Shown here one piece after another: positions 47,801-62,782 of a stretch of DNA of 64,000 nt. The notes under the pieces were generated by a model. That model had not been told where the DNA came from and ran no database searches. It saw only the letters and a program-made list of their open reading frames with translations. Positions within the stretch are counted from its first letter, which is position 1. Every line of letters starts with the position of its first letter. Location of the stretch: assembly GCA_034769895.1 (NCBI GenBank), contig CM068368.1, forward strand, positions 338,357,076-338,421,075. Direction: 5' to 3'. Source of the stretch: Magicicada septendecula. Lineage: Eukaryota; Arthropoda; Insecta; Hemiptera; Cicadidae. A program made the position numbers and the translations under genes.

Positions 47801-49476
47801 TAGTCATCTTGTAAGGGTAATGGATGGCAGTGGAATTGAATAAGACATCGAGTATGCAGAAAACAGAAGTATTGGAAGACCCTGATGTCATTGTAACGAC
47901 ACGTTATAAATGAATTGAGAGACATGAGCTACTGAATATAGGCCTACATTGAAGCAAGCGCTGTTTAAGGGGAAGTAGAATTGTTTAGAATTGTTTTAAT
48001 AGTCTACAAAATTAATGTCTAGTAAGAAACCGGTGTCTATTGAGGATCCAGTAAGAAATGTCATAATGTGAAAGTAATGGGTGTAAATTATACAAGCTCA
48101 CGGAATGTCACGTATAAGCAAAATATTCTGTGTGATCTGGTGCAGATAATTGATAAGGTAAAGTTATAATAACAACTATTAAAATAGAGACTATCACAGA
48201 AACAAAAATAAGACTTGATATTCTTGATAGTAGAAATAAAAGGACAGATGATACAAGAGGATTGGAAGCACAGCAGTAGACCAATCAGAAAGACTGAAGA
48301 TTGTACGTTATTCTTTGATACTAGATATGCCAAGAGGGTAGGCAAGTACACAAAGCGGTTTTAAAGTGTAGATCGTCCTGTTAATACGAATTGCAAAGAG
48401 GCAATTAACTAATAGGCACGATCTCAGTTTGGGAATCGGAAAAGAAAAAAAAGAAGAAGAAACAGATCGTTGCCCCTAATTAACGTGGCCGGTGTTTCCC
48501 TCTGATTGCGACGTGTGGGGCAGAGACGCGTGGGAGAGAACACGGTTCAACGAACACTGTACAATAACATTTAAACACGAGAGCCAGGATTAAAGCGTGA
48601 ACAGTAGACCATTGTATTCCTGCTGGCTCATTTGTACAGACCAATTAACTGTTACAGATGTGAGTGCGCCGTACAAAAGGCTCCGCTTTCTTGATGAGGT
48701 ACAATTCGCAGCGGTACAATGAATTTAAACAAATTGGAATCGTATTTATAGACCGTGAGTGCATTGTTCCTGTGGCTCTGACGAAACGAAGTCGCTTCTA
48801 ACAACTGGTTAAGATTGTCAATTATTTTCATTATTTTCAGGAGGCTCTGTTCTGGACGAAAGGAGATGATGTGAAAACCACAGTCACTTATACTAAATTT
48901 TTAACATACGGTTCCTGCCTTTATAACCAGAATATGAGGATAAATGTTTAAATACTTTCACGTGGATGGCCGAGGTCCGTAGTCCGATGTCGTCTCTACG
49001 ACTGCGCTATTCCTTCTCAATCTTGTAGTGGTTCCAATATTATGTGGCAGTGCTGAAAAGCTGTATTAATTTTATTGCTGTATAAGTATAAAAAAAAAAC
49101 AATGACGGCAGCTGGTAACTACGGGTCATCATTGACGCTAGTAGGCTACTCCATTAAGGAGAATTGCCGTTGGCTGGTTACGCGACATCGAGTAACTCAC
49201 GGCAATGTGCTATAACAGCCTTCAATCTGGCGAGTTTCAAATGTTTTTCAGTTTCAAGTGCCGGTTAGTCTACCTCATGCTAGAGTCACGTTAGCCTTGG
49301 GAGGGAGAAAAGTGGCTTGAATCACCTGATTTGTAACTGAAAAGGAGTATATCTAGTTTTGGAATGTGTGAAATATAAGAAAAACCCTTTCCGTATGGAT
49401 AGAACGATTATATAAATTCTTTCTTGGAAACCTACTAACTTCGACTCTTAAATCTAAAACTAGAAGATCGTGGATG

Positions 49477-49532
<56 letters not shown>

Positions 49533-50169
49533 CACGGAACTGTTGTAATGATTTTTTTGGTTATAATAAAAAATATGAATTTTGATAAGGGGAAACGTGG
49601 TATTCGTTTCCGTTTTTTGTAGTTTACTCTAACATTGACACTGTTGTAGTCTGTTTTTATAGTTTTTATGACCGTGAATGCTAAAACTTATCAAATGGTG
49701 CTAGTGAAATTTAAAATGATAAAAAAATGTAATTGTTGACAAAAGGAAGATATAATAACCATTTCCATATGCAAATTGGAATTTGTATCTACCGGACTTC
49801 CGTTGGATGCTAAACAGTTTCCCGCTATCTGGCGTGAGAACCCGTTGCACGGATTAACTTTCAGGATTTACAACCGCGATAACCAGACGGTAATTGTAGG
49901 CTATGGTTAGCTTCTTACTTCCATTCAGATGTGTATAATGTTTCCTGCTGTAATTGTCATTGTCGTTACTATTACCACTGACCTCGAGTATATATACTAA
50001 TTTATATTCACACATTATACTCGTAGATATTTGAAAGTCCAGGTTGTTCTACTTAAAACAGGAGTTCAACTGGAGAAACATCAGCTTTCATTGTGTGATG
50101 ATGATATATAAACAAGTTTACGCTGAGAATACACTAATATGAGGTATCTAGATTGGGACACTAATGTAC

Positions 50170-50200
<31 letters not shown>

Positions 50201-51489
50201 CCGGAACATCGACAAAATATACCAATTTCTGGAGGGATGTGTGTAAAGTATAACAAGTAAAAGTGAAACGCAGTGTAGCAGTGTCATGTAAATGCTGTTT
50301 TGGCCTTCCATCAGATTTGAACCGTTGCACGAGTAATCTCGTCGTGGGTAATTTGGTTAAATATGCCAAAGGATAGGAAGTGCCGAACCTTTAAACAATG
50401 CCATAGTGCCGACAGGAGTTTATCAGTAATGGAACTAAAGCAAATCGAGTAACAAAGATACTGAAGGATGGTGGTCTAAAACTCAGGTCGGAAAAGTAAT
50501 GATTTTGAATGAATCAGTTAGGAGAAGGCGAATTAAGTTCTAAATATTAAATGTTAAAAACCCGAATATTAATAGGATTAATATTACTAGTGTATCAACC
50601 TCGTTAACGTCTGCCATAGCAAATATCCGTTTGATTTTCATAATTATGTAAATTACTTAGTCACAGTATGAAATATATATCGAAAACAAATATATGTATA
50701 GCAAGAAGCACTACTCGCTCCAAATATTTCTAAATTGCAAAGCAGTGTATGAAACCAATATTCTCGGCTGTATGAATCAAATATATAAGATGTGGAAAAC
50801 AACTATTTAAGGAAAAATCTAGAGGGACATATCAAGTGGAAGGCTGACAAATTTATGAGAATCAACTAGAATTCGTTCCTTTGAAAACGGTAATCACCGG
50901 CAGGGAACTATTCGCCTCGGCGTGAAACTACAGTTAGGCCTCCATTGTAAATCAGGACAAAGAGATTTGTCGTGTGTGACGTTTTGAAAATTGTATCATT
51001 TTAATTCAGATCAATAATCGTATTTGGACACGCGTGATACCAATACCAAACTACCGTGTTTCGTGTCAAGGCAAACAAAACGAAAGCCTACGCTTCCTAA
51101 TTAAGATATTTCCTAACTGGGATGTAGCTAAACTCGCACCTACACACGTCAACCATATTGGACGGCGCGGCGTTAAAAATATCTTAACGGAATTCTATGT
51201 AATTCAGTGTCATGCTAGGTATTATGCATATGTTAAAAAAACACTCTCTCTCACACACACACACCACAATTCTTAGATTTTCTGGGTGCGATACGATTAT
51301 CCTTTTCCCAGGTCGAGTCCTGCCTTGTGTTCTTTGCTGTCTTCCGCAACGTCTCAACAGATTCGTCTTTATCATCTGCAGGTTGATTGCTCGTCGATGA
51401 CGTGGGGGTGGGATGAATTTTCACCTAGGTCAGCCTGTATTTATACTTAAGTGTGAGTAGAAAGATGTGTTCCTATTGGTTCGCGTTTG
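44834..51489. other. intergenic, no gene recognised
   Basis: The first 700 bp continue the A-rich texture seen left of the Polinton. Simple repeats: (AT)n near 49482-49516 and (GA)n near 50170-50200. The last few hundred bases before 51490 may be the 3' region of the Penelope-like remnant. No other coding signal. Confidence 0.5.
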
Positions 51490-52080
51490 AACTCGTGCCT
51501 GTTAAGCGGTCAACTTGTCTTTTGGTGGCGCTCAACTGTTGAAATCGTGACGTATCAGCTTCCATCGCAAGCTGTCGTCTCGTTTGTTGAGGCATTCGAA
51601 TTTTTTCAGTTTCATGGCGTCTCTTGTGATGCGTTTCTGCAACACTTCTGTGACAACCAGTACTTTCGTCACTCCGTAATAGATTTATATCCGGTCTCGG
51701 TATTCTGGGATAATGCAAAAGTTTTCAGTCGTTTATCCCATGTGAGCCTGTGTTTTTTGTCTCGTTGGGTTATGTAACGGTTTGACTGGCAGATGTAGGA
51801 GCGGCTGAAGTCATCACAACCTCTCCTTATGTACCCCTTGTTCATCTAGGGAGGATTTTATCTTTTGGCAATGATCCGATTGTTTGATGTGATTTTGTCT
51901 TTCCGTAAGATTCTGCTGACCCTTTCTGTAGAGCATCTGATGTGATGTGTTTGTTGATATCTCATTCCGAGTCACTACTTTTATTGTTGTGTTGTAGTAT
52001 GGTGGTTCTGCTGATTTGCTTGTAGTGTAGCGGTTTGAGTGTAGTGCCTCTCTGCGCATGTCCAATTCTTGGGTTTGTGT
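51490..52080 (-). pseudogene. Penelope-like element remnant: linker and GIY-YIG endonuclease region
   Basis: Minus-strand pieces in shifting frames resemble the region between the RT and the end of Penelope-like polyproteins. An I-K-Q-S-D-H-C-Q-K-I-K-S linker lies at about 51890. An R-S-Y-I-C-Q-S-N-R-Y-I-T-Q-R block at about 51800 fits the Y-I-G-Q-x-x-R core of GIY-YIG nucleases, with Cys for the second Gly. A downstream A-L-S-Q block follows. The last piece, at about 51650-51540, has K-R-I-T-R and C-L-N-K-R-D-D-S-L-R-W, recalling the family's R-E-A and N-R-D-D-G blocks. Several frameshifts and stops make it non-functional. No RT catalytic motif was found. The evidence is motif-level only. 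Confidence 0.5.
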
Positions 52081-53124
52081 TCAGAGTTAGTTAACTGTAG
52101 CGACCAAAGAACCAGAGTTTTGATAACTGCTATAATTCGGTGTGATACCGATGAATTTAATTTTTCTAATTACTTGTTTTGCAATGCAATTTACTTTTAT
52201 TAGACTATTCAAATACTGCTAAGTCGTTTGCTGATTCTATTTATACGGCTGTAAACAATACTGAGTATAAGTTTCTGTCTCTTTGATCGTGTGTTAATAT
52301 TATACATCCAAATTAAGTAAAGAAAGACTCCAACCATATAAAAAGTTCAGAAACACTAATACCTACCTGTTTTTAACAACATACATTTATAATGTTACTA
52401 CTCTAGAGAATGCCTAAATTAAATTCCAAAGGTAAAAGTATTAATGATTTTAATTTGTACCTGTATCTCATCTGTTAGTTTATCTTTCGCCTTCCTGCTT
52501 TGTTAACGTTTTTAGCGTTTACTGTCTGTTAATTTGTAGTTCAGCTGGTGAGTGCACTTAGTATATTGAGAGGAACTGATTTGTGCAACTGGTTTTGAAG
52601 TAAACCTACACATGAATGGTGTACACGGGAAGATCAAATGGTGCATACAATGTCAAAAAGGAGTGTAGGCAAATCCCAAAATTGTCCGAAATCCGAATGT
52701 CCGAAAAATCCCAGAAAAGGCAAGAAAAAGTTATACCTTGTGCAAATTGAACCACTTCAGGAGGAGGAAAATAACGTTTATTCATTTTTATTTTAATACA
52801 TATGTGTTATATTCGTATTCTGTACATTACTAACGTAATTCACTACAAAACTCGGTTTCTATATAGAATGAACTGAACGTTTGTTAGTGTTAGTATAAAA
52901 TGTGTTTTGTACCGAAGTTGTGTAGTAGTGTAGTACTGTACGAAGTTTTGTACTGAAGTTGTGTTTTTTTACCGACGCTGTAAAAAGGAAAAATCAGAGA
53001 GAATTTTAAATTCATCAGTGTTACGTGAACACCAGTTCTCATGGACCTGAACTGAGAATGTGTCCTCTAAAGACGAAATAGTGATTTAAGCTGCGGATAT
53101 GGAATATTTCAAATAATGTTTAAC
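52081..53124. other. intergenic, no gene recognised
   Basis: AT-rich, with a small local repeat of GTACTGAAGTTGTGT-like sequence near 52910-52970. Nothing coding. Confidence 0.5.
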
Positions 53125-53295
53125 GGTGGAAGGTTTAGCGAGAATCTGTCAACAAGTATAACACAAATTCCACATTATTTGTGTCGACGTTTCGATAATA
53201 TTTATTGTCGTCATCAGAACAAGTATACGGACAATAGAGATGAAAAACACATAACCAGATCAATTAATTGAGTGAACATGTTTGTTTGTTTGTTT
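53125..53295 (-). repeat. PLE-type terminal sequence with degenerate hammerhead, left member of inverted pair
   Basis: Inverted, diverged copy of 56262-56445. On the minus strand it holds CTGATGA (53217-53211), an AT-rich stem II with one mismatch, and GAAACGTC (GAAA at 53193-53190), where GTC is the classical cleavage triplet and ACGT a palindromic minimal stem III. Shared flanks include TTAATTGAT, GGTTATGTGTTT and GACACAAATAAT. Confidence 0.65.
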
Positions 53296-56261
<2,966 letters not shown>

Positions 56262-56445
56262 AGGAAACTTGTTCACTCAGTTAATTGATTTGGTTATGTG
56301 TTTGATTTTTCTTTATTGCCCGTACACAGTTCCTGATGATGGCATTAAATATTGTCGAAATGTCGACACAAATAATCCAAACCGATCCACAAAACACAAA
56401 TTTGATAACACATTTGATAACACAAATGTCGATCCTCTCTAAACC
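56262..56445 (+). repeat. PLE-type terminal sequence with degenerate hammerhead, right member of inverted pair
   Basis: Plus-strand CTGATGA (56333-56339) and GAAATGTC (GAAA at 56357-56360), with a weaker stem II than in the younger palindromes. It pairs with 53125-53295. Both motifs point outwards, as in the two perfect palindromes. Confidence 0.6.
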
Positions 56446-56529
56446 AAAGAAAAGAAAAGTAACAATTTTTTCAATTATGAAAGATATCCGGGCTGTTTTG
56501 CCGTGGTCCCTGGTTTAAAACAAAACCAA

Positions 56530-56575
56530 ACGTTTCGGCAGCTCCACTGGCTGCCATCATCAGTGGTATAAAATT
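56530..56575 (-). ncRNA. hammerhead ribozyme motif, minus-strand copy
   Basis: Mirror of the plus-strand motif: CTGATGA at 56563-56557 and GAAA at 56536-56533 on the minus strand. Confidence 0.7.
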
Positions 56576-56677
56576 TTCTGCACTTTGGGTGTCTACGTGC
56601 AGGCCCACAGTACTGTGGTATAGACTACACTATACCACAGTACTGTGGGCCTGCACGTAGACACCCAAAGTGCAGAA

Positions 56678-56730
56678 AATTTTATACCACTGATGATGGC
56701 AGCCAGTGGAGCTGCCGAAACGTTTGGTTT
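56678..56730 (+). ncRNA. hammerhead ribozyme motif, PLE type
   Basis: CTGATGA (56690-56696) and GAAA (56717-56720). Stem II is GGCAGC/GCTGCC with a loop of about seven bases. The residues after GAAA give a palindromic ACGT minimal stem III and a GTT cleavage triplet. Stem I pairs ACCA before CTGATGA with TGGT after the site. All core bases are conserved. Confidence 0.75.
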
Positions 56731-56780
56731 TGTTTTAAACCAGGGACCACGGCCAAACAGCCCGGATATCTTTCATAATT

Positions 56781-59700
56781 CAAATGACACCGGCCGTGAA
56801 AGCCTAAGGAATAATTTAACAATTTTTTCAATTTCGATAAATTAAATGAACAAAAAAAACAAATGTAGTGAATACATGAATAGAGTTATAATAACATTCT
56901 GAAGGCAGCATTTATTTATGTTAGTGGGAAATACCTTGAAAGGATAACAAAATGCTTAAGAGTTGCGAAGAAAAATGAGGAAATTGTTACATAGAGGAAA
57001 TTTGTTTAACGTGAGCTTATTGTTCGGGGTTTGTTTGATTTTACATAGTCTATTCTATACATACATACATTTGTATAAATGTACTGAAATGTTGAAATTT
57101 TCTTAGCATTTTTATTCTTAAGGAAATAAGTTTTATGATTAAAAATGTTTGCAACAGGTGATTTTTGACAATATTTTCTCAAATTCGGTGGTATAATGAA
57201 CCACTGTGTAGTCTTAATGAAGCTGTGAGATGTGCAGACCGTGTGTGACATTAAAATTACTTTGTCGCAACATTGCCTACCTTGACAATCGCAAGGCAGA
57301 CTGGCGAAGGACATAAACGGGAAACTTTGCTACTGTTTGTTGTTTAATATTAAAATTTCACCTTACCTATATCGTTAGTAGAAGAACTGTAGAAGAATCT
57401 GTAAAAGCAACTTCTAATTGCTTGTTTTGGTAAGCGGTAATTGTTTTAACCACTTTTAAAACTCGTTTGTTGAGTCTATGAAAACGGACTTTAAACAACA
57501 TTGTGTTGGACAACTTATTTGGTAGCAGTCAACAAAGGCAAGTAACTGTAAATTGTTGCTCCGGGAAAATTTCCTTTAATGATTATAGTGGTTGCACTGA
57601 GGTCGTGCGATTTAATCGATTATAACAAAAAGTTGTAAGTTTTGTTTATACATGAAGTGTGTGTGTGTGTGTGTGTGTGTGGACGATACGCAGAGATTGG
57701 CAAGATTAGTTCCATCATCCCATATCGATTAGACGTTGCCCTTAATCCCATTTTTTCTTGCCCACGGTCGTCCTCGTGGAGGTCGTGAGACAACATCCTT
57801 GCTTTACTTTAGCGTTACTCGTATGTTACGGATATTACGAGTGAGTTGTTGTTAATGACATTCGTTAGGAGTGTCGTCTGGAAGCGGGACAATGTCAATT
57901 ACATACAGGCAAGTTAGGCTTGGCAACACCTGCACGCTACTTAAGAACAATCAGATGAGTCATACAGACAATTACCGTTGTTAGTAATAATGTAATATGT
58001 TTGAGAAAAATGTTAATGTGAAATTAACATCCATATAAACGATTAATAGTTATATACCGTAATTTACTTCAAGTTTTTATGAAGATAAATATTGTAATAG
58101 AAACACGTACACACGAACACTAACCGCTTGTGCGCCCATTCTCTCATATTACCACTATCGTCATTAAGGTAGGATCACGCAGCGATCTACACTCCAATTT
58201 CCAGTCACATATCTCCTAATCGAATTATATACAATTACCCTAATATCTAACTGCTTAGTTTAGGCATAGTTGTCATTCATTTTACAAAGTGCTATCGTTT
58301 AGTCTATTATGTATCATGGTCTGTAATACATTACTGTGGGCAATTGGCCTTCCTTTTGGCGTTTGTAAAAATCTGCCATTTTTTTGCCCGTTAAATATCC
58401 TTTTCCGTTTTATTTTCTCGGTTCTATGAATAATATCGTCATTCCAGTTTGGTTACGTAACTTTTTATTTGTATTTCTGGTTTCCTTTTATTAAATTATT
58501 TTATTTAAATGCTTTTATTAAAACATTGTAGTAAGATGATATTGATGAAATTAGTCGACTTTTTCTCAAATCATGCTGACACGTTTTACGTCCACCGCGG
58601 TGATTATGACATCTTGTCACATGCTTGAGTACAGAAACTTGGATAACCAACGGCGGCTGGGGACCCCTACACTAAGGTGGATAGAGAGAAACCATTAATT
58701 GATTACTTATACTATTCACTCATTCTTCGGGTAGTTTTAAATTCTCTTAATTTCTTTGAAAATATCTTAATACACTTTCGCTTTTGTAATTCCCCTCCAT
58801 CGATTAGCACTTCTGATTATTATCTGAGAATGCCTTTTATTAAAACTTAGGCAACTCCTGTCTGTCAAATATGTGAAATGCCACCATTTTTTTATTACTC
58901 CAAACCATAGCTAGGATATTAAATGCAAGATCTTAACTGTGTTGGTTTTTATATTTTCTACCTATTATTTCTCACCCAGAGTGAAACTGTCCAAAAAATA
59001 TTTCATCATTTGTAAGATGTTACATTACTACAACAATTACAGACACAGATTTCTACAATTAATTTATACTTTGTTCATTTTATTTCGTTTACCATAAATA
59101 CGTATATTGTACACTCAAACGTCTTTACTATTTCTGATAGGTCAATAGTGGATTTTGTCATCTTCATTTTTATATTTTGTTCCAAAGGCAATTGTACTTC
59201 TGACGTACTCCAGTTCCGTTATATCTGTATTTGTAAGACGGTATCCGTTTTAGTGTGGTATGTTTTTATTTCTTACCTTCATGAACCTTCATGATTTTCA
59301 GCAGCATTAACATCACTGTCAGTTTCATTCCTACCATGACAACAGGCCGGCCGCTTCTCCGATAATGAGGACTAATGTTTTTGACATATTAATAACTGTG
59401 AGCTGTAACCATGCTTACCATTCAGGATTATAGGATTCTCGCGATTTGGGAGTGCTCGATCGTTACCAACAAATCTATAGATATTGTTTGTCCCATCTAC
59501 GCTGTCCATGTCCCGCGTCTGTAGAAAGATTATCCGGCCTAAATAATCCTCAACTGGAGAAACTCTCCTTATTCGTTGCGACAAATACCACTTTCTCCAA
59601 TCCCCCAAAATCAACAAAGTGTTTCTAACCTGAAATCTCACTTAATAGAAACAAATTTTAGACCATAATTTCTATTTCGTGAAGTGTACTATTGATTTGA

Positions 59701-62502
59701 GAAAAGACGACCTATGTGTTTCTTCTTCAAACGAAAGTATACTATCGTTCCCCTAGATCCTCATAGAATGGGATCGTACAGGAATCTGAAATAGACGTAT
59801 GTAGGACCTGAAATTTGTTTACCGGAAACGAAGGCTAGTTTACTCCGAACAGACGTGTTTACCCAAAAATTAAAGGGCATTTAAATTAATTCATCAAGGG
59901 AACAACCTCTGTCAAGGTTGTCGGGTACTAAACACCTAGGTCTTGTACAGGTCACAAGTTGTGAGCATGCCCCATAATCGGGGACATGTTTCTGACAAAA
60001 ACAGGTGTACCTTGGCTTCACGTCTGCGCGCGCTTGCGGTAAAGTCGTTTTTTGGCGCAAGTCAAGGCTGTTTGCTAGTGCTCTTGAAAATGTGTTTCCA
60101 CTTGTACCAGCCTGGTGTTGGTAATTTTCCTCCTTACTTGTTCGGTTATTTGAACCTGTGTTAATGGCGGAACCTATTGTTACGCCTATCTCGTCCTGAC
60201 TTGTATATTTAAAAATATTATTTAAAATCCTTTACCACAATTTATCGTATACAGTGTTGAGGGAATTTCATATTTTTAAATATTATCCTATATACGTGAT
60301 GCTCTCTTCCAGCTCTGGAACACTATATTTTGACGGATCAGTATAGTGTTCCGAAATCGGAAAAGTGCGTTGCATACTATTTAAAGTACGCCGTGGACAA
60401 ATTAACCAAGATTTCTGTGTTGGTTAATGGTATTCCGCTTTGTCAGTTACACATATGAAGGCGACTTCATTTGTTCCAATATATTACTTATCACTGTTAT
60501 AATATACACCTTCTTCTTCCTTTTCTTCTCTTTATCCTTATAATTATTGTGTTCTTTATTACTGTCAATATGATAAGAAGCGACACAGCGATGCGTTGGC
60601 ACCTCATATGGCATTGACTGAGTCAAAGTGACGACTCGATCTGCCTACCCACTCCTATATCGCTGGGACAATAATACAGCAGTCTTATCGGACTTGTATG
60701 GGCTAGATAAATACAATGGCGCCCCGCACACAGACTCTCTACCTAGCGACTCGCCTCCGCACGTGGTTAACAGCTGGCTGACTTCTTTGTGGCGATAGCG
60801 GAACGTGAGTTGTACCCCGGCCAAGATGCGAAACAGGCCGCAGGCCTAATGCTTGAAGGAAGAAGAACAATATAATTACAAATACAGAGATTGTATTTAA
60901 TGACAAATGCAGTTATTGTAAAACAAAAAATCATTCTATTTTAAGTCTGTGAATATAGTGCGTTGAACTTACTAGCACGTATCAAAGATACCATTCAATA
61001 CATTTTTGAAACGTTATCTAGTATTTTATTAGAACTGAAGTCAATTAAAAATTATTTAGTCAAGTGGCTGGCGAGATCACTCAAAAAGTAACAATAATAT
61101 TTAATGAATATATAGGCCTATATTTATCAATGTGAGCGACTCTTGCTGTAGAGAGTGGAAAATATATGGTAATAAATGTAATAGTACAGTTAATCGACAT
61201 AGGTATAGAGAGTAACTTTGTAGAAGAATTCAAACGAGGACAAAAAATAAGAAAAGAATTTAATCTTTATCTCTGCCTCCCTTAGGAGTACATAGGTTTG
61301 AGTTTTGTACTGACGCATATAACGCTTGGTTTCACAGTTTAACCACACGATCGTACCGTCAGGTAGAACCAATGGATGAAAGAAGTTTAAGCCTCTGCAA
61401 AGAATTGTATATCTGAGAGACTGTTTAACTTAAAAAGTACTTTTGAATTAAATAAAAAATTATACGTTACGAGTCGATGAGAATAATTTTGAGTATGCAA
61501 CAAAGACAAACATGTGAGTGATTCTGATTAAGCAATAAAAACATTGGACAAATGCTATTCATGAAACTGAAAGAGAATCTTATTAGTGCACACGTGTTGA
61601 GGAATGTAAAAGATTTCCAGCTTGTGACTGTACAAGTGATGAAGACTGATGATGAGTTGAGGAATGATGCTGCCCACCAATAAGAGTGATATGTGGATAG
61701 CTTAAGATTTAGCTCCCTGTACAGTGAGGTAAACTTTTATTTTTTAAATAGTAAGGTAAACTTTTATTTTTTAAATAGTGAGGTAAACTTTAATTTTTTA
61801 AATACTTACAACACAATATAGGAGAAATCACTCACGAGATGGGCGACGTGGTCTACGCAATCTTAAAGTTGAATGTGTTCAATCAAGTATCATATAAAAT
61901 TGAATCTTAGGCCTTCTAGAACCAAGTGGTTAATCGTACAGCCAAGTAAGGAAATCTAATGCTAACCGCGCCTCATTAATAACGTTCTGAAATGTTCTAT
62001 CGTTTAGAAATCTATAACAGCGACTGCATATTTATCAGTGTTTCAAAGCTATAGATAATGAACGTATTATCTGTACTTTAACGACTATTGGCTAAGTACT
62101 ATTAAAAGTGTTCAGGACAGGTATAATCCTGTTCCATACTCCGTTTTGTTTCGTATCTTCAGCGTGCAAAAGGTATGATGTTTCATGGATTAGCCATTTA
62201 TGACGGTTGATATAGAACGATCAACGTTTTATATTATGTTTTTGATAAAGCTGAGTGAGCAGAGTGTAGCAATAAGATTGTATGTTTGTTATATGTATTT
62301 TATAAATACATTAATACTGTTATCTGACCTACATTGGATTTTAAATTTTGAAGGTGAGAGATCAGGTGACTTTAATTTTAAGATCTGCACTTGAAGTGTC
62401 CCGGAGAGACCGGCTAAGTAAATGACATAAGGAAAGCTCTCAGAATTTACAGCCTGAACGAGAGGATCAAGCAGTGCAGTTTGAAAGTCCCTACATGAGA
62501 TG
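56781..62502. other. intergenic, no gene recognised
   Basis: AT-rich with a (GT)n tract at about 57656-57681 and a GC-richer patch near 60.6-60.85 kb of unknown origin. A three-fold GTAAACTTTTATTTTTTAAA-like repeat lies at 61730-61805. Short frames only. Confidence 0.5.
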
Positions 62503-62774
62503 CAGTGGCGTAACTAGGAGGGCGGGGTGCATGAGATTGGTTTATGGCGGTAATCAGACTAGCTTCAAGGTTGGACTCCCCATTTTCTTCAAGACAAATG
62601 AGACATCCAAGATTCTCCCCATTTAGTTATTTGTATTATTCACAAGCCTTATTTTAACACACTCTGGCTTAGAAATAGATCTGCGTTAAGCAATTATGTT
62701 ATTTTTACTGACATTTAAAGTATTTCTAGGGGGGTGGTCGATCCCCCTGACCTCTCCTCGTAGTTACGCCACTG
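62503..62774. mobile_element. hAT-type MITE, 272 bp
   Basis: Terminal inverted repeats CAGTGGCGTAACTA at the left and TAGTTACGCCACTG at the right, matching the CAGTGGCG ends of many hAT non-autonomous elements. Flanking 8-bp sequences ATGAGATG (62495-62502) and ATGAGATT (62775-62782) differ at one base, fitting the 8-bp hAT target duplication. No transposase coding capacity. Confidence 0.88.
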
Positions 62775-62782
62775 ATGAGATT

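Larger units (their letters stand above)
56473..56780. mobile_element. 308-bp near-perfect palindrome with a hammerhead motif in each arm
   Basis: Arms of 151 bp around a 6-bp centre (56624-56629), with a single visible mismatch near 56495/56757. Each arm has an outward hammerhead core. It begins 28 bp beyond the right member of the older inverted pair. The sequence is unrelated to the 512-bp palindrome outside the core, so it represents a different family of the same type. Confidence 0.85.

Noticed and set aside
61640..61670. CTGATGA near 61647 as another hammerhead
   Set aside because: No GAAA with a pairing stem II follows. The CTGATGA sites near 8625 and 62772 fail in the same way.
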